From Cyprinodon diabolis (lineage: Eukaryota > Chordata > Actinopteri > Cyprinodontiformes > Cyprinodontidae), in assembly GCA_030533445.1 (NCBI GenBank), contig CM060081.1:21681111-21745110 (forward strand): a DNA stretch of 64,000 bases. The letters are read 5' to 3'. The notes under the pieces were generated by a model. The model had not been told where the DNA came from. It worked only from the letters and a program-made list of their open reading frames with translations, and made no database searches. Position 1 is the first letter of the stretch; each line of letters begins with the position of its first letter. A program made the position numbers and the translations under genes. This document shows, piece by piece, positions 1-12,100 of the stretch.

Positions 1-522
1 TTATCTGTGTTTTGAAATTTTAGAGAGAAATTATTTTGAGCATTTCTTTTCCTCAGTTCAGAAGGTTATTAAGGAAAGCCCAGGTATTATTTAGAGATAG
101 AGGTTCTACTAGCAATAGTAAAAAAAATTACACATTTAGGTGTAAGGGTTATGAATATTATTTAAAATTTACAGCTTTAGAGTGAGCATTCTTCCATAAT
201 TATGTTCCATGTTATCAGATCCTAATTTTTCTATATGATAAACAGAGTAAATGGCTTTTTGGTGGTTAAGATCATTTTAAAAGAAAACTAAAGACAAAAA
301 ATATTGAATTTCTAGATGGCATAGACCCTATGGTAAGATCTGTTTTTCCAATGAAGTAAAAAATGTTGACAAAAAAGATTTCTATTTAATTTAAGAGATA
401 TGAACAACTGGAAGAAGAGAAAGATAATGAAATAATAGTATATTATAGTATAATTATAGTTAGTCTAAATATGTGAAAGGAATCTTGGATTTCTCGCAGA
501 TTGTGTTTTTTTGTAAACCTAC
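1..522. other. igfbp6 intron 3 (partial)
   Basis: AT-rich sequence after the exon 3 donor, up to the window edge. I searched the minus strand for a CWCV-coding exon and saw none. No other feature recognised. Confidence 0.6.
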
Positions 523-642
523 CTGCTTCTTTTTGTAAAAACCATTTTTTTCACAGTTAGGTATGTAGATATCATGAGGGGACTTAATTAAATGGCTATC
601 AAGACTTTTGATGACTTCCATTAGCAGTTTACGACAAGGAGC
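523..642 (-). CDS. igfbp6: igfbp6 coding exon 3: first part of thyroglobulin type-1 domain
   Basis: Forty residues (120-159) between acceptor CATCCTGCAG and donor GTAGGT. APCRK, the spacing to PNC, and GFYKKKQ match the third exon of IGFBP genes. Confidence 0.85.
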
Positions 643-1535
643 CTGCAGGATGAGAAAGATACATGTAGAAAGCAATGTTAGCAGCATAGGATTCATATAA
701 TACAGCCTGCTGAAACAGATTTAGATCATTCTTACCTCAATGGGGTTCTCAGTTGGTGCCAATTCTGAGAACAGCAATGGGAAACACAAAAGACAACATT
801 TACTTATAATGTACGTAGGTTTGACAGAGTTTTAAAACATATTTTCATAGAAAGACATTGCGGAAGCTTTTGCACCCTGTTTACCTTTCAGCAGACAAAT
901 AGAAATTAGGTAGATAAATGATGCATCATTTGGAAAGTGATTAAAAGTTCATTTCGCCCTCAATTGTAATGATACACTTTGGTGTCAATAATTTCACTAC
1001 TGCTGATGTGGCAGAAATGTTGGACTCTAGTAAAATACCATTTAACATACAATGATACATACATAATTCTAAACAGTGACCGCTGCAGATTATGAGCTGC
1101 AGATTATGATTATCAGCCAGTGCATTTCCCTCAGCTTTCCATTTCACCTGCCCAGTTGACAGATTAAGCTATGAAAATCATTCATAGATCAGTTTCATAT
1201 ATCTTACCCTGTGCAGCCGCAGTGGTGCTCCTGATATTGCTGCTAATATTTCTGCAGACTCCTCTCCCCTCCAGCAGGGCACGTAGGGGCCTCAGCTCCT
1301 GCTTTGAAGCTTTGCAACGCAGACCAGGAGCACAGCTCAAAGTGTAGATGCCACATGGCTCTCCAGGAGCCAAAGTGGCCGCTTTCACATCAGCAGGCTT
1401 TCCTGTGCAGGTGGGACATCCTCTGGATGGTGTGGTCAGGATGCTTGATAAAGCAACCTCCTGGAAGAGCAGCATCAAAAGGTTTATATACAGGAACATC
1501 TTGATTTCAAGGATTCCCATGAAGCTGTCATCCAA
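523..1535 (-). CDS. igfbp6: insulin-like growth factor binding protein 6-like (5' three coding exons; 3' end outside window)
   Basis: Secreted IGF-binding protein, expected to bind IGFs (mammalian IGFBP-6 prefers IGF-II) outside the cell. Coding exons on the minus strand are 1535-1208, 764-736 and 642-523; each junction is GT-AG and the phases fit (328 + 29 + 120 bases, 159 residues). Residues 13-30 form a hydrophobic signal peptide. The IGFBP N-terminal domain follows, with GCPTC at 39-43 and PGEPCGIYTLSCAPGLRC at 57-74, and LLEGRGVC at 87-94. A sequon NIS lies at 96. Exon 3 starts a thyroglobulin type-1 domain (APCRK at 120-124, IPNC at 146-149, GFYKKKQ at 153-159). The CWCV-coding last exon was not found and should lie before base 1. 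Methionines at 1, 6 and 13 are all possible starts; the one at 13 gives the cleanest signal peptide. The very short middle region (10 residues) and the synteny with spryd3 favour IGFBP6 over other paralogues, but which teleost copy (a or b) cannot be told. Confidence 0.85.
736..764 (-). CDS. igfbp6: igfbp6 coding exon 2 (29 bp, linker)
   Basis: The acceptor TTCTCAG precedes base 764 and the donor GTAAGA follows base 736. It completes a Glu codon with the last base of exon 1 and adds LAPTENPIE, ending in phase 0 so that exon 3 starts cleanly at GCT. It is very short for an IGFBP middle region, but both splice sites are strong and the phase fits. Confidence 0.7.
1208..1535 (-). CDS. igfbp6: igfbp6 coding exon 1: signal peptide and IGFBP N-terminal domain
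   Basis: Encodes residues 1-109 plus one base. The donor is a G followed by GTAAGA (GT at 1207-1206). It contains only six cysteines after the signal peptide (40, 43, 61, 68, 74, 94). The family usually has 12 in this domain and mammalian IGFBP-6 has 10. Confidence 0.87.
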
Positions 1536-3050
1536 ATTCTTAATAGAGGTTAATTGAAATGTTTTCTAGAAGGATTCTTTTGTCTCCGAAAAGAACTCCT
1601 CAGACAGCAATCTCTCTATCTAAGATAGGTGGGGATGATTTCGTCCTTCCAAGACAGTAATGATAAGGCAGTCAGACGCTACTGGCAGCACCTTTTTTAA
1701 GAGCCTCAAGCACAGAGGAAAGGTATATGGGAGGGTACATGATGAAGAATGTTAGCTTTCCCTCTCATTTCCACCCCGTTAAGCACACCCCTAGATTGAC
1801 ATGACACCCACACGAAGACTCGCACACATTCAACCCATTTGTTGTCCGTCATCATGGATATCTGTGGTGTTTTCATCACTGACATAAATCACAGGTAATG
1901 GCAGTGTTTGTTGCTCCATTGTTCTGAGTTATCCCCATCTGGGGAGTAATTTATCTATGGAGAAGATGGTTAAATATGATAGACCAGTTCAGAGAGCCAG
2001 AACCCGGTCTACCCATTTAATAAATTAATTAGTGTTTGGTTATCAGACTTTAAAAACAAGTATAGTTTGCTGTTTTCTTCAATCAGGATAAAAAGCGAAT
2101 GAAAATTAACATTTTACACAAACTGGAACTTTATGATCGGCTGCACTTATGCAGTTATGTATTCCAGTTTTAATCAAAAGTGTGCATTTTAAGCTATGAA
2201 TAAGGGAAAATAAACAAAAAAGCATCCTGAAGTCAAAATTTAGGGATGGAAACCTAAACATTTCTCAACAACCTAAAATGTGTAAAACATCCATAAGTTT
2301 TTCAATAAACTAATTATTTACCTTTAGGCAGTTTCTTTAAAATATTCCACCATCCATAAAATGTAGGAAACCTTGTGAAATTTGTATTGTACACTTTCAT
2401 TGTTAAAGGTTGAAGTAAAACATGGATACAAAATGAGAGTTTCTACTGGTTTATTGTTTTATATTTTCCTCATAGATAGTTTATAAAAATAAATCCTGAG
2501 AATAGCAGATATTATAGCCCAGGTGCCACCAATGGTTAATATATCACACATCAATAGAATAAATGGCTTCAGATTGTAGTGGCGTAAGACTTTCATATTT
2601 ATCAGCTGAGGTAAAATTCCATTAATAAAAGTAACAATCATTTTTGTCATTCGGATACAATTTACTACAGTTTGAAATGTGTGGGGAAATTTGAAATTTG
2701 TTAGGACTTTTTGAGGAAATTACTTATACAGTGTGTCACTAAACACCATGTGACTAAGACATTACCAGCCAAGCACAGAAAGCCCCAGTCTGTAAATTCC
2801 TCTGCCTGAGTCACAGAACTACAGTAATGCTTGTTCATACAGACTGTGACAACTCTGACTTTGCAAATGTGATTGTTGTCTTCCTAAAGGTAGAGAGCCA
2901 TAATAATTTTTCTACACGTTAAAAACTTTACATTAAAAGGAAACACAACCAGGCAGAATAAAAAACAAAAAACAAAAAAAAACTATTCTAAGAAAATATA
3001 AAAAAAAAAAAAAAAAATGAACGTATAAAACCCCAATGGCTACGCGTGGG
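1536..3050. other. intergenic region upstream of igfbp6
   Basis: Sequence between the divergent igfbp6 and spryd3 genes. A minus-strand TTAAAAAA stretch near 1692-1699 is a weak TATA-like candidate for igfbp6. No convincing coding sequence was seen; the 2459-2650 minus-strand reading frame looks like chance. Confidence 0.5.
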
Positions 3051-3059
3051 TTAAAATTT

Positions 3060-3187
3060 CCTGTCATTTGATTGGTGAGGTGGGCGGGACTTCCGGTAGA
3101 GAACAGGTTGGACATAAAGTGACAGACTTCACCTCCTGAAATTAGGAAGAAAAACCCGAAGGACGACGTGTTACAAGTTATAAAACA
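3060..3187 (+). promoter_or_regulatory. spryd3: probable spryd3 promoter and non-coding first exon
   Basis: A locally GC-richer stretch has an inverted CCAAT box (ATTGGT, 3071-3076), a GC box (GGGCGGG, 3082-3088) and an ETS-type site (CTTCCGG, 3090-3096) within 30 bases, typical of TATA-less housekeeping promoters. A usable donor GTAAGG begins at 3188. The first coding exon of spryd3 starts after a good acceptor at 5961-5962 and has an in-frame stop before its ATG, so an upstream non-coding exon is required; this is the best candidate. The exact start site is inferred. Confidence 0.5.
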
Positions 3188-3391
3188 GTAAGGAACCACC
3201 GTAAGACTTAAAACCGTTTAATTGTGTTGGTCTGACGTGGGGTAATTTGTAGTTTTCGCTTCAGAATTAGCCGCAATGTTGGAACGCTGAAGGCAGCTAG
3301 CCGGCCAACAGTCCTGCGTGTACTTTACGAGGCTGCGTTCATGGGCGGCTCGTAATTAATGGTTTGTAGGACGTGTTTAAATTCTATCCGA

Positions 3392-3397
<6 letters not shown>

Positions 3398-3428
<31 letters not shown>
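3398..3428. repeat. poly-A tract
   Basis: A run of about 31 adenines followed by C-rich sequence. No clear SINE body precedes it. Confidence 0.8.
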
Positions 3429-3429
<1 letters not shown>

Positions 3430-4199
3430 ACCCCGGATATATTATTAAATCGTGATATCTAGTCACTTTTAATTTGCTCTAATCGTCAGTTTAATGACAA
3501 ATGACCCATCGTTGTTCTGTTATCCATCGTTTCTCTTGGTTAGCAACATTCCATTTTATTAGCTTTTTTAGGTAAATAAGATTACATTAGCGGGCAGGTA
3601 ATTACTGTTGAATCACTTGGTGCCGAAAGACTTAAAATATAAATTAACAAGGCCGATAATTCAAATTAATTTGAGGACACCGGATGATCATGTATGTCAG
3701 CCACATTTCCAAAAGAGTTAAGTTATAAACATCTATTTTTTTTACATTTATTTACAAATAATCTATTTTATTGAGAGATCACTGCAGTAACTTTACATCT
3801 CATTAATCTTTGAAAACATTTTTTATCATCTCACAGCCATGAAACTTCAGTTTTATGGAATAGAAACAAGGCACCAATTGTGAGGTGAAACAAAGTAATG
3901 CAGGGATTTTTTGTTTACAGACCTGTTTAAAAATAACTCTAAAGCAACATTTTGCTGTATTTATATTCCTACGTAATCAAAAAGGAGGGAGAAAATCTGA
4001 AAATAAGACATTTTCCTCTTTTCTAATAGCTAATTTTGGTAATGTATTGGATTTAGTTATATACTTTAATTGGTGCGTATAGTACATTATCACACATCCT
4101 GCTGCAGCTGGAGTCTTTTCCTTGCTCAGAGGTTTTTAAACCTATGATTTATAAGTTTTCTTCTAAGTTTGCCCTATATGTTCCTCCAATTTCCATTCA

Positions 4200-4320
4200 A
4201 CATCAACCAGGTTTCCTCGCCCTTTGGGAAAAGCTTTCCCAGAACATGATGCTGCCTCCTCCATGCATCATAGTGATGTGCAGTAATGGTCTTGTTATCC
4301 CCTACAAATAGCTGTGGAGG
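4200..4320 (-). mobile_element. decayed Tc1-like transposase fragment
   Basis: The plus strand carries CATGATGCTGCCTCCTCCAT, the complement of the Tc1 stretch coding for HGGG-x-IM. Strongly decayed, with no open frame or ends. Confidence 0.4.
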
Positions 4321-4899
4321 GGGGCCATCAAAAGTTTTGTAAAACACTGCATGCAGGGCAGAAATTAAGATGACTTTATTATTTCAAAAGTTCAGATGTG
4401 TCTCTCAGTTCTGAATTCAAACCTGTGAAAAACTTTGACCCAAAATCACAATAGATATGATTACTTATATTTAGTCCTCGCAAATTCGTTTTGATAAAAA
4501 GTGTTTAGAATAAATGTCAGTTTGATGGCTTAAAATCTCCATTTAATGACTCTAGAAATGTTATTTCATTTTACCATTCTGTTTCTATAAATAATTTTGA
4601 AATTCTGCCATTAAGACAGCAAATATTTTAATAAACTGTGATGTTTGCTTAAATAAGCTTCTTCAGGAACCCATAATGTGAACTTTATCTCTAAACTGAA
4701 AGGTGTAACTTCATTAAATCAAATTTTATCTTATGGAGCCAACAGGGATAAAAAAAAAGAAGAAATTATTTAAAAAAAAAAATACTTTTTTCAGGGTTTT
4801 CAAAAGCTGTTAATTGGATTTACCAAAATGTTGGTAAATATTTATTGACTATAACATTTTTTTCCCTCCCTATACAGACTGTCTGGTTGATAAAGCTGA

Positions 4900-5262
4900 C
4901 ATCAGACGCACCAATCTAGGTTTTTCCAATCCAATCCGATACCTGGGCTTACTGTGTTAGCATATACTCTTTAAAGATCCAATACTACTGTGGAATGAAT
5001 GAGCCGTATACCTAGGAGTGTGAGTAAAGTCTTCAGGTTTGACACAAACATTAACAAACGATAGTAAGTTGATGCAAATATAAATACACTTAATATTCTT
5101 TATTTAACAACTAAAGTGTACATTAGCAGCAGAAATAAATAATACTTCCATGTAAACTATACTTAAAAAATATTTGAAGAGGTAATATAGATAAAAGAAG
5201 AAATACCTGGACTGAAAGGGTGAATTTATCCGATATCCAGGTATCAGATCAGTGCATCCCTA
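4900..5262. mobile_element. hAT-type non-autonomous element (GATGCACYGATC family)
   Basis: The right end reads GTGCATCCCTA (complement TAGGGATGCAC), preceded by GATATCC and GATCAG motifs. The left end carries GCACCAATCT and CCGATACC in inverse orientation. Bases 5105-5262 match a second copy at about 53766-53926. The left boundary and target duplication are not clear. Confidence 0.55.
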
Positions 5263-5982
5263 GTCTGGGGATGTCTGCTATAGATGCTCTGTAGGGATTT
5301 ACAAACCTGCAAATGGGAATATTGAAAAGCTGAGTTTATACCAACAGCTGTGTAATTATAGATGTATAAATCTAACTTGCACTTGGTTGAATGCTTTACA
5401 CTCAGATAAGATACAATGATCATAGATTTTTTTTTTAATACTACATTATTCAGGAGACTCCTTTATTATAGAACAACAAATAATTTTTTAATGGGTGTCT
5501 TACTTAGGATGCAGGGCAGCGGAGGGAAAAAATGTGACAGTCTTAGGGTTAAAACGGTTCAACTCTCGTGTTTCTGCCCATCGGCAGTCAGGTCTATGTC
5601 CAGGCTTGCACATGTCTGTGGAAAATGGGATTAAATGTGAATGGAAAAACTCAAGCTCCAAAGAGAAGGGTTTGGCCTTAGCGTGAAATCCATAACCCCG
5701 CTGTTGTCAAGCAACAGTGGTGCTCATGTTGTGGTCAAAATCCTTAGCTGGCTTTTAGGAAGGAGTGTGGTCTCATGTGGAAAAATCTCCCTTGCATTAT
5801 AAAGCTGGATACATGAAGTAATCAGTTTTGAACATTGCACTTAATGTAAATTAAATGAAGTGTTAAACAAAACAAAACCTTATTCTATCACCATCCTCAT
5901 CCGCATGTCTTTTCTGAACCTTACCAGATTGTGTCCTGTGTCTTTTTTTTTTCCGTTTTCAGGCTGGGGATGATTTTCAGAC

Positions 5983-6110
5983 ATGGACGACATAAACCTT
6001 CATTATCGCTTTTTGAACTGGAGGAGACGAATTCGAGAAATTCGTGAAGTTCGAGCCGTGCGTTATCGGGATCGGTGGAGGAACATGTTAAGAGATGGTG
6101 AAATACTCAG
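5983..6110 (+). CDS. spryd3: spryd3 coding exon 1
   Basis: Residues 1-42 plus two bases: [20 protein letters not shown] and onward, a conserved basic N-terminal helix region. The exon starts at 5963 after TTTTCAG; 5963-5982 is 5' UTR with an in-frame TGA. The donor is GTAATG. Confidence 0.92.
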
Positions 6111-9100
6111 GTAATGCTGAGGAGCAAAGCTTGAAAGTGAGCAATCTGTATGGGTTTGGCTTAAATCTTAACCGTGTCTGCGTTCTGTTGGATCTTTAGG
6201 TATCAGGGGGATTCAGATGAAGTTGGCTGTTTTGTGGCTGCAAGACCTCTTTCCAAAAAGAGACGCTATTTTGAAGTAAGAACTCATGGTTTCCTATTAT
6301 TCTACGGCTGTTTAGTTCACACTGAAACTCATGTTGTTTCAAATACTTTTTCCACAAAAGGATTCATATTTCCATTAATGTGAAGCAGCAGTTTTAGTGT
6401 GAAAGAAAAGTTAGAGTTAGAGTTTTAAAGTTTTATGAGGTTATAATAAAATGTTTTTATTTTACTTGGTTCTGTAGCTTACATGCATCAAGAAAGGAAA
6501 GAAATAGAACTGATGCCACTCTGTCATTGTCTATCAAACAAAGATAAACTTACAATTAGTCCATACCCTCAGCAGCCAAAACTTAAATGCCTGCATGTAC
6601 TAGTAGTTTATGGAGGTTTTCTGGGGGAAGGGAGGGGAGTTGAAATTTTCAAGCAGAGGGGTGAGTGGACTCTGAAGCAGTTTGGCAAATGTTAGAAGGA
6701 AGAACTTGCTTGATGCTGCAGAGATAATGTAAAGTAAACCAGGTTATGTTATGGATGTGAAATTTAAAGCATAGGGTTAAAGGGATGTCCTTTTCTTTTT
6801 TAATGTTTATTGTCCTGCCACTAATTCTAGTTAATTCAGGATCCCTGCTTTTATTAGGTTCTTTTTGCAGCTTTGCTTTCTTCTTTTCAGCCATCCTGCT
6901 GTAGGTTTGCTGCTGTATTTGCTTTCAGTTGCTTGATCTGTTTTCAGCTGTCCTCTGCTGTTGCACAGATGGAGTCTAGAATAATTTGCTAAGAGAAGTT
7001 CCTTTTGCACTCAGTGACTAAAGGATGCCCTTTTCCTATCACTGCAAAAAACATAAGTCTTCACACCTGTACCATAGTTAGAAAGTTAAAATGTTAATGA
7101 TGATTCGCAGGTTTTTTGTTTTCTCAAAGCAAGCCACCATTCCTCCTTCACCGTGTCTAAGAGTTGGTGTGAGGAGGTTGTACTGATATACGTTGTTTGA
7201 ATTTAATCAGTTATCTCTACTTTGTCTCTACAAGTTTCTAATAACTCATCCAAAGGAGTTAGTTCTATAGTTGTGTTGTTCCTTCCCAAGCTGCTCTACA
7301 AACCTTACACTTCTGGTAATTTATCCCAGAGAAGACCTTTCAGACAGGATCCTTATTTATTTCTCTGACTGTTCGGTCAAGGAGAATTTGTGGCAGTTAC
7401 AGTCGCACATTTTTCTTCTGCCTCTGTGTTGAACAAGGTAACCATGATCAGATTTATTTTTAGTTTTACAGAGTCTGATTATGGTATAGCTTTTGTGGTT
7501 AATTTAGGGCACTGATGGGACTCTGCTTCAACAAACCTCACTCTAAAATTAGCTCTTTAGAACTTGATTGCATGCTAGTGATGCCATTTAGTATTACGTG
7601 TTGAATGCAAGCGACAAGCGTACAAGTTGCTGGACATTGGCCCTCGAGGATTTAAGTTTAAAACCGCTAATCTATGGCTTTGGGCCTCTTTAGACCAAAT
7701 ATCTTTCCAGATCTGGTAGAATCCCTTCAAAGTTGTTGCTTTCATGGCACCTCCTCAAACTTAATGCTTATAATGTTTAATGCTTTACTCGTAGCACAAA
7801 GGTATTCACAGATTTAAGAACACCTTACTAGCAGTTGAGCATGGTGGTGGCAGCAGTAGGCTTTGGCACTGTTTTGTTTTGTGGCATAGATAACATTAAA
7901 TTCAATTCAAGAATACTTTATCTATCCCAAAGGGAAATTCAGTTTCGGTACAGCTCGTTTAAAGCTGAAGTCTGTAAGTTTTTAAAAATCACTTTTTTTG
8001 TCATATTGGCTAAAACCGGCCCTATGCCCAGACAGCAGTACATGTGATATGTAACCTGTGAAAAAAACTGCTTCAATTGGTCCCGCCTGCTTCCTGTATT
8101 TCAATCTGGAAAGAATATTTCGGGACGAGACAAAACAACCAATCACAGCCAGAGGAGCGTCTGATGGAGTGTCAATCACAGCTCACACACGCTGAATCCC
8201 GCCCCCTCCCTCTCACCGCTGAACCTGCCGCTGCCGCACGGCTGCTGCAGTCAGGAGGACGGGCGTGGAAGTCATGGCGGAGCGACAGCCACCAGCGAAA
8301 GAGAAACTGCCCTTACTGCCCCTGCCGACAACTGCTTACACGGCAAACTTTGGTATAACCAGCATCTTATATCTAGCTGCTTGGAGGTGAGTGTTATCGC
8401 TCTTACCGGTTCACACTCCATGCCGCGTACGCTGCTTGGACGCTTCTGGTCGCATGCGGTAGCCGCGCAGATGCTGTGAGAGGGGTGGAGCTTGGAGGTG
8501 GGGCATGAGTGAAGCAGAGAGGGTGGGGGAGTGGCGTGAAACCTGTTTTTCTTCAAATTTTCAGTCGAAGTCTGCTCTCTTCTCAATGTTACAGACTGCA
8601 GCTTTAAGGGAGGGACCTTGCTGCCATCAGAGGCGTTGCTCTTTCACAGCAGCACTAACTTAAATGCTCTAAGTCAGTGGGACATTGAAACAGAAGTCAT
8701 ACCTACAAATTCCTCAATTTCAGTATCAATTGATGCTTAAATCTCAGGCAGAACTTGGTATTCTAACTGGACAAAAGTCCCATACAAACATCAAACTGGA
8801 TTTGGAAATCCCTCTTCCCTACAGCATCTGAAAAAAGGCATTTCATTTGAAATGATGGGTCTGTTTCTGTGATACACCAGAGAGCAAAGCAAGACTGTGG
8901 TTCATGATGGAAAAAAAGGTTCTTATTCATTGTTGATCGCCAGCATCAACTTAGATTGCTGCAGGAGATCCTTCCTGCTCTTAGCCTTGCATTTCTATAC
9001 TGAAATAGTTTGCGAAAGTCGTCTCAATATGTTAGTTATGTGCACATACATTAAAGCTTAATGCATAATTTTTACTTTGTGTAGTTTCTCAATAAACTCA

Positions 9101-12100
9101 AACATTTTCCATCCTAATTCTTTTATAATCAGCTTATCAGTGGTAAGAAATGTGTCCAAAATATAAATTTGTCATCAGTGAATGGTAACTTCTGAGCAGA
9201 ACCGTATTTGCTGCTGCAGAACTTGTAAAACTACTTGTCAGTTTGTATAGTCCAAGTATAAATGCAGTAGTTGTCTTCCAAAACGAAATAAGAAATAAGT
9301 AAAAAGTTTTAATCCTTAATTTGAGTAGATAAATAAGATGGTTTGCAAATGGAATCAGATTTTTTGCTCTTAAAATAAGATAATTGGATACCATGCACAT
9401 GAAATAAGACAATGTGTTTTCTTATTTTAAATGTAAATTTTCTTGTTCCACTGGTAAAGTGTCTCACTTCCTCCTCAATTAAATAAAAAATGCACTCATT
9501 TTAAGAAAAAAAATACTTATTTAGATTTACATGTTTTGCAGTGTGGCCTTATTAGCTAGTTTAAGCTGTTAAACCACATTGTTTTTAACTTTTTCTGGTG
9601 TTGAATGTACATATAATAACATACTACAAGACCCTAAAATATGCCAGCATGGTTCTGAGGGACTGAGGGGAAGAAAATCTCACGTAATGATCTCAACTTA
9701 AATGACTTTAATGGATTGAAGTCATAAAAGTTTAAATAACATCCAGAGAAGCCCAAGTAAACCATATTGAAGTTAATAAAAGCAAGAAATGCTGAGGTTA
9801 TAGTTGCAGCATAGAGATGTTAAGATTAACTGTAGCTGTAATTGTTGACCTTTGGGTGCTTATGACTCAGTTATCTGAGTCATCATTGTGGTTTCTCAGT
9901 GCATTTCTTTCTAATATAGATAGTATACTTGACAGACATCTGAGTGTTTCTGAGCTAGCCATGCTCAAACCTGCCTTCCAATTACATCCTAGATGGTCTG
10001 ATGTGTTTCACCCCTGAAACCTACAGGCGGTCCATTCCTGTGACTCAGCTGTAGAGGAGCTGTGCCCCAGGACTCAGAAAACTCAACAAAAATGTCAGGA
10101 AATGATACACTATATTGCCAAAAGTATTTGCTCACCCATCCAAATTATTGGAATCAGGTGTTCCAATCACTTCCATGGCCACAGGTGTATAAATTCAAGC
10201 ACCTAGGCATGCAGACTGTTTTTACAAACATTTGTGAAAGAATGGGTCGCTCTCAGGAGCTCAGTGAATTCCAGCGTGGAACTGTGATAGGATGCCACCT
10301 GTGCAACAAATCCAGTCGTGAAATTTCCTCGCTCCTAAATATTCCACAGTCAACTGTCAGCTGTATTATAAGAAAATGGAAGTGTTTGGGAACGACAGCA
10401 ACTCAGCCACGAAGTGGTAGGCCACGTAAACTGACGGAGCGGGGTCAGCGGATGCTGAAGCGCATAGTGCGAAGAGGTCGCCAACTTTCTGCAGAGTCAA
10501 TCACTACAGACCTCCAAACTTCATGTGGCCTTCAGATTAGCTCAAGAACAGTGCGCAGAGAGCTTCATGGAATGGGTTTCCATGGTCGAGCAGCTGCATC
10601 CAAGCCATACATAACCAAGTGCAATGCAAAGCGTCGGATGCGGTGGTGTAAAGCACGCCGCCACTGGACTCTAGAGCAGTGGAGACGCGTTCTCTGGAGT
10701 GACGAATCGCGCTTCTCCATCTGGCAATCTGATGGACGGGTCTGGGTTTGGCGGTTGCCAGGAGAACGGTACTTGTCTGACTGCATTGTGCCAAGTGTAA
10801 AGTTTGATGGAGGGGGGATTATGGTGTGGGGTTGTTTTTCAGGAGCTGGGCTTGGCCCCTTAGTTCCAGTGAAAGGAACTCTGAATGCTTCAGCATACCA
10901 AGACATTTTGGACAATTCCATGCTCCCAACTTTGTGGGAACAGTTTGGAGCTGGCCCCTTCCTCTTCCAACATGACTGTGCACCAGTGCACAAAGCAAGG
11001 TCCATAAAGACATGGATGACAGAGTCTGGTGTGGATGAACTTGACTGGCCTGCACAGAGTGCTGACCTCAACCCGATAGAACACCTTTGGGATGAATTAG
11101 AGCGGAGACTGAGAGCCAGGCCTTCTCGTCCAACATCAGTGTGCGACCTCACAAATGCGCTTCTGGAAGAATGGTCAAAAATTCCCATAAACACACTCCT
11201 AAACCTTGTGGACAGCCTTCCCAGAAGAGTTGAAGCTGTTCTAGCTGCAAAGGGTGGACCGACGTCATATTGAACCCTATGGATTAGGAACGGGATGTCA
11301 CTTAAGCTCATATGTGAGTCAAGGCAGGTGAGCAAATACTTTTGGCAATATAGTGTAGGTGTGAGCTGATTGTAGATATTGTGAGGTTTAACAACATGTT
11401 ACTGGGAAACCTTAGCTTCCTTGGAACCAGTGGTTAAATGAGGTCATGGGAAAGAACTGAAAGGTTTCCTCTTCCTCGTCTCCATGAATTGAACTGTAAA
11501 TGCTTGAAGGGCTCCCTCGGGATGAGCTCAAGTGGTCAGTATTTATGACGGCAACTGTAAAAGCCAGCCTTCATTCTTTCAGGCTGAACATTATTCAGAT
11601 TGTTTTGGGTTTTTCTTTAGGGACGCTCCATGGAAATGTAATCAAGGGATTTGATCAATTTTCCTATAAAAACTAGAGCTGAGGGATCTCTCCCTGCGAT
11701 GGTTTGATAAACATGTTATTATAAGCTTCTCTTTTTTAAAATTCCTATGTGTGGCTCAATATATTGGATAGAAAGCATTTTATCTCAGCATGTGTTCATC
11801 TTGTAATATTGGTGTTTATTTTCTGTTTCCAGGTGACCGTCAATGATACAGGAGTGAGGGGGATGATCGCTGTCGGTTTGGTTCCTCCATCCCACAAACT
11901 GGAACATCAGCCTGGCTGGCTCCCACACTCAGTAGCTTTCCATGCTGATGATGGCAAGTATGTCATGATTATCTTTTTAATCTTTAAAATGTGTATCATT
12001 TTTTTAGAAGTAAAAAAAATCTTCAATGCAGTGCTCATCGAGATTCATCCCTGTTTAGCCATAAATTAAATCCAGTCCAACCAAATACCTGTAGAAGTCG

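Noticed and set aside
10565..11335. 256-codon open frame on the minus strand
   Set aside because: Antisense shadow of the Tc1 transposase.
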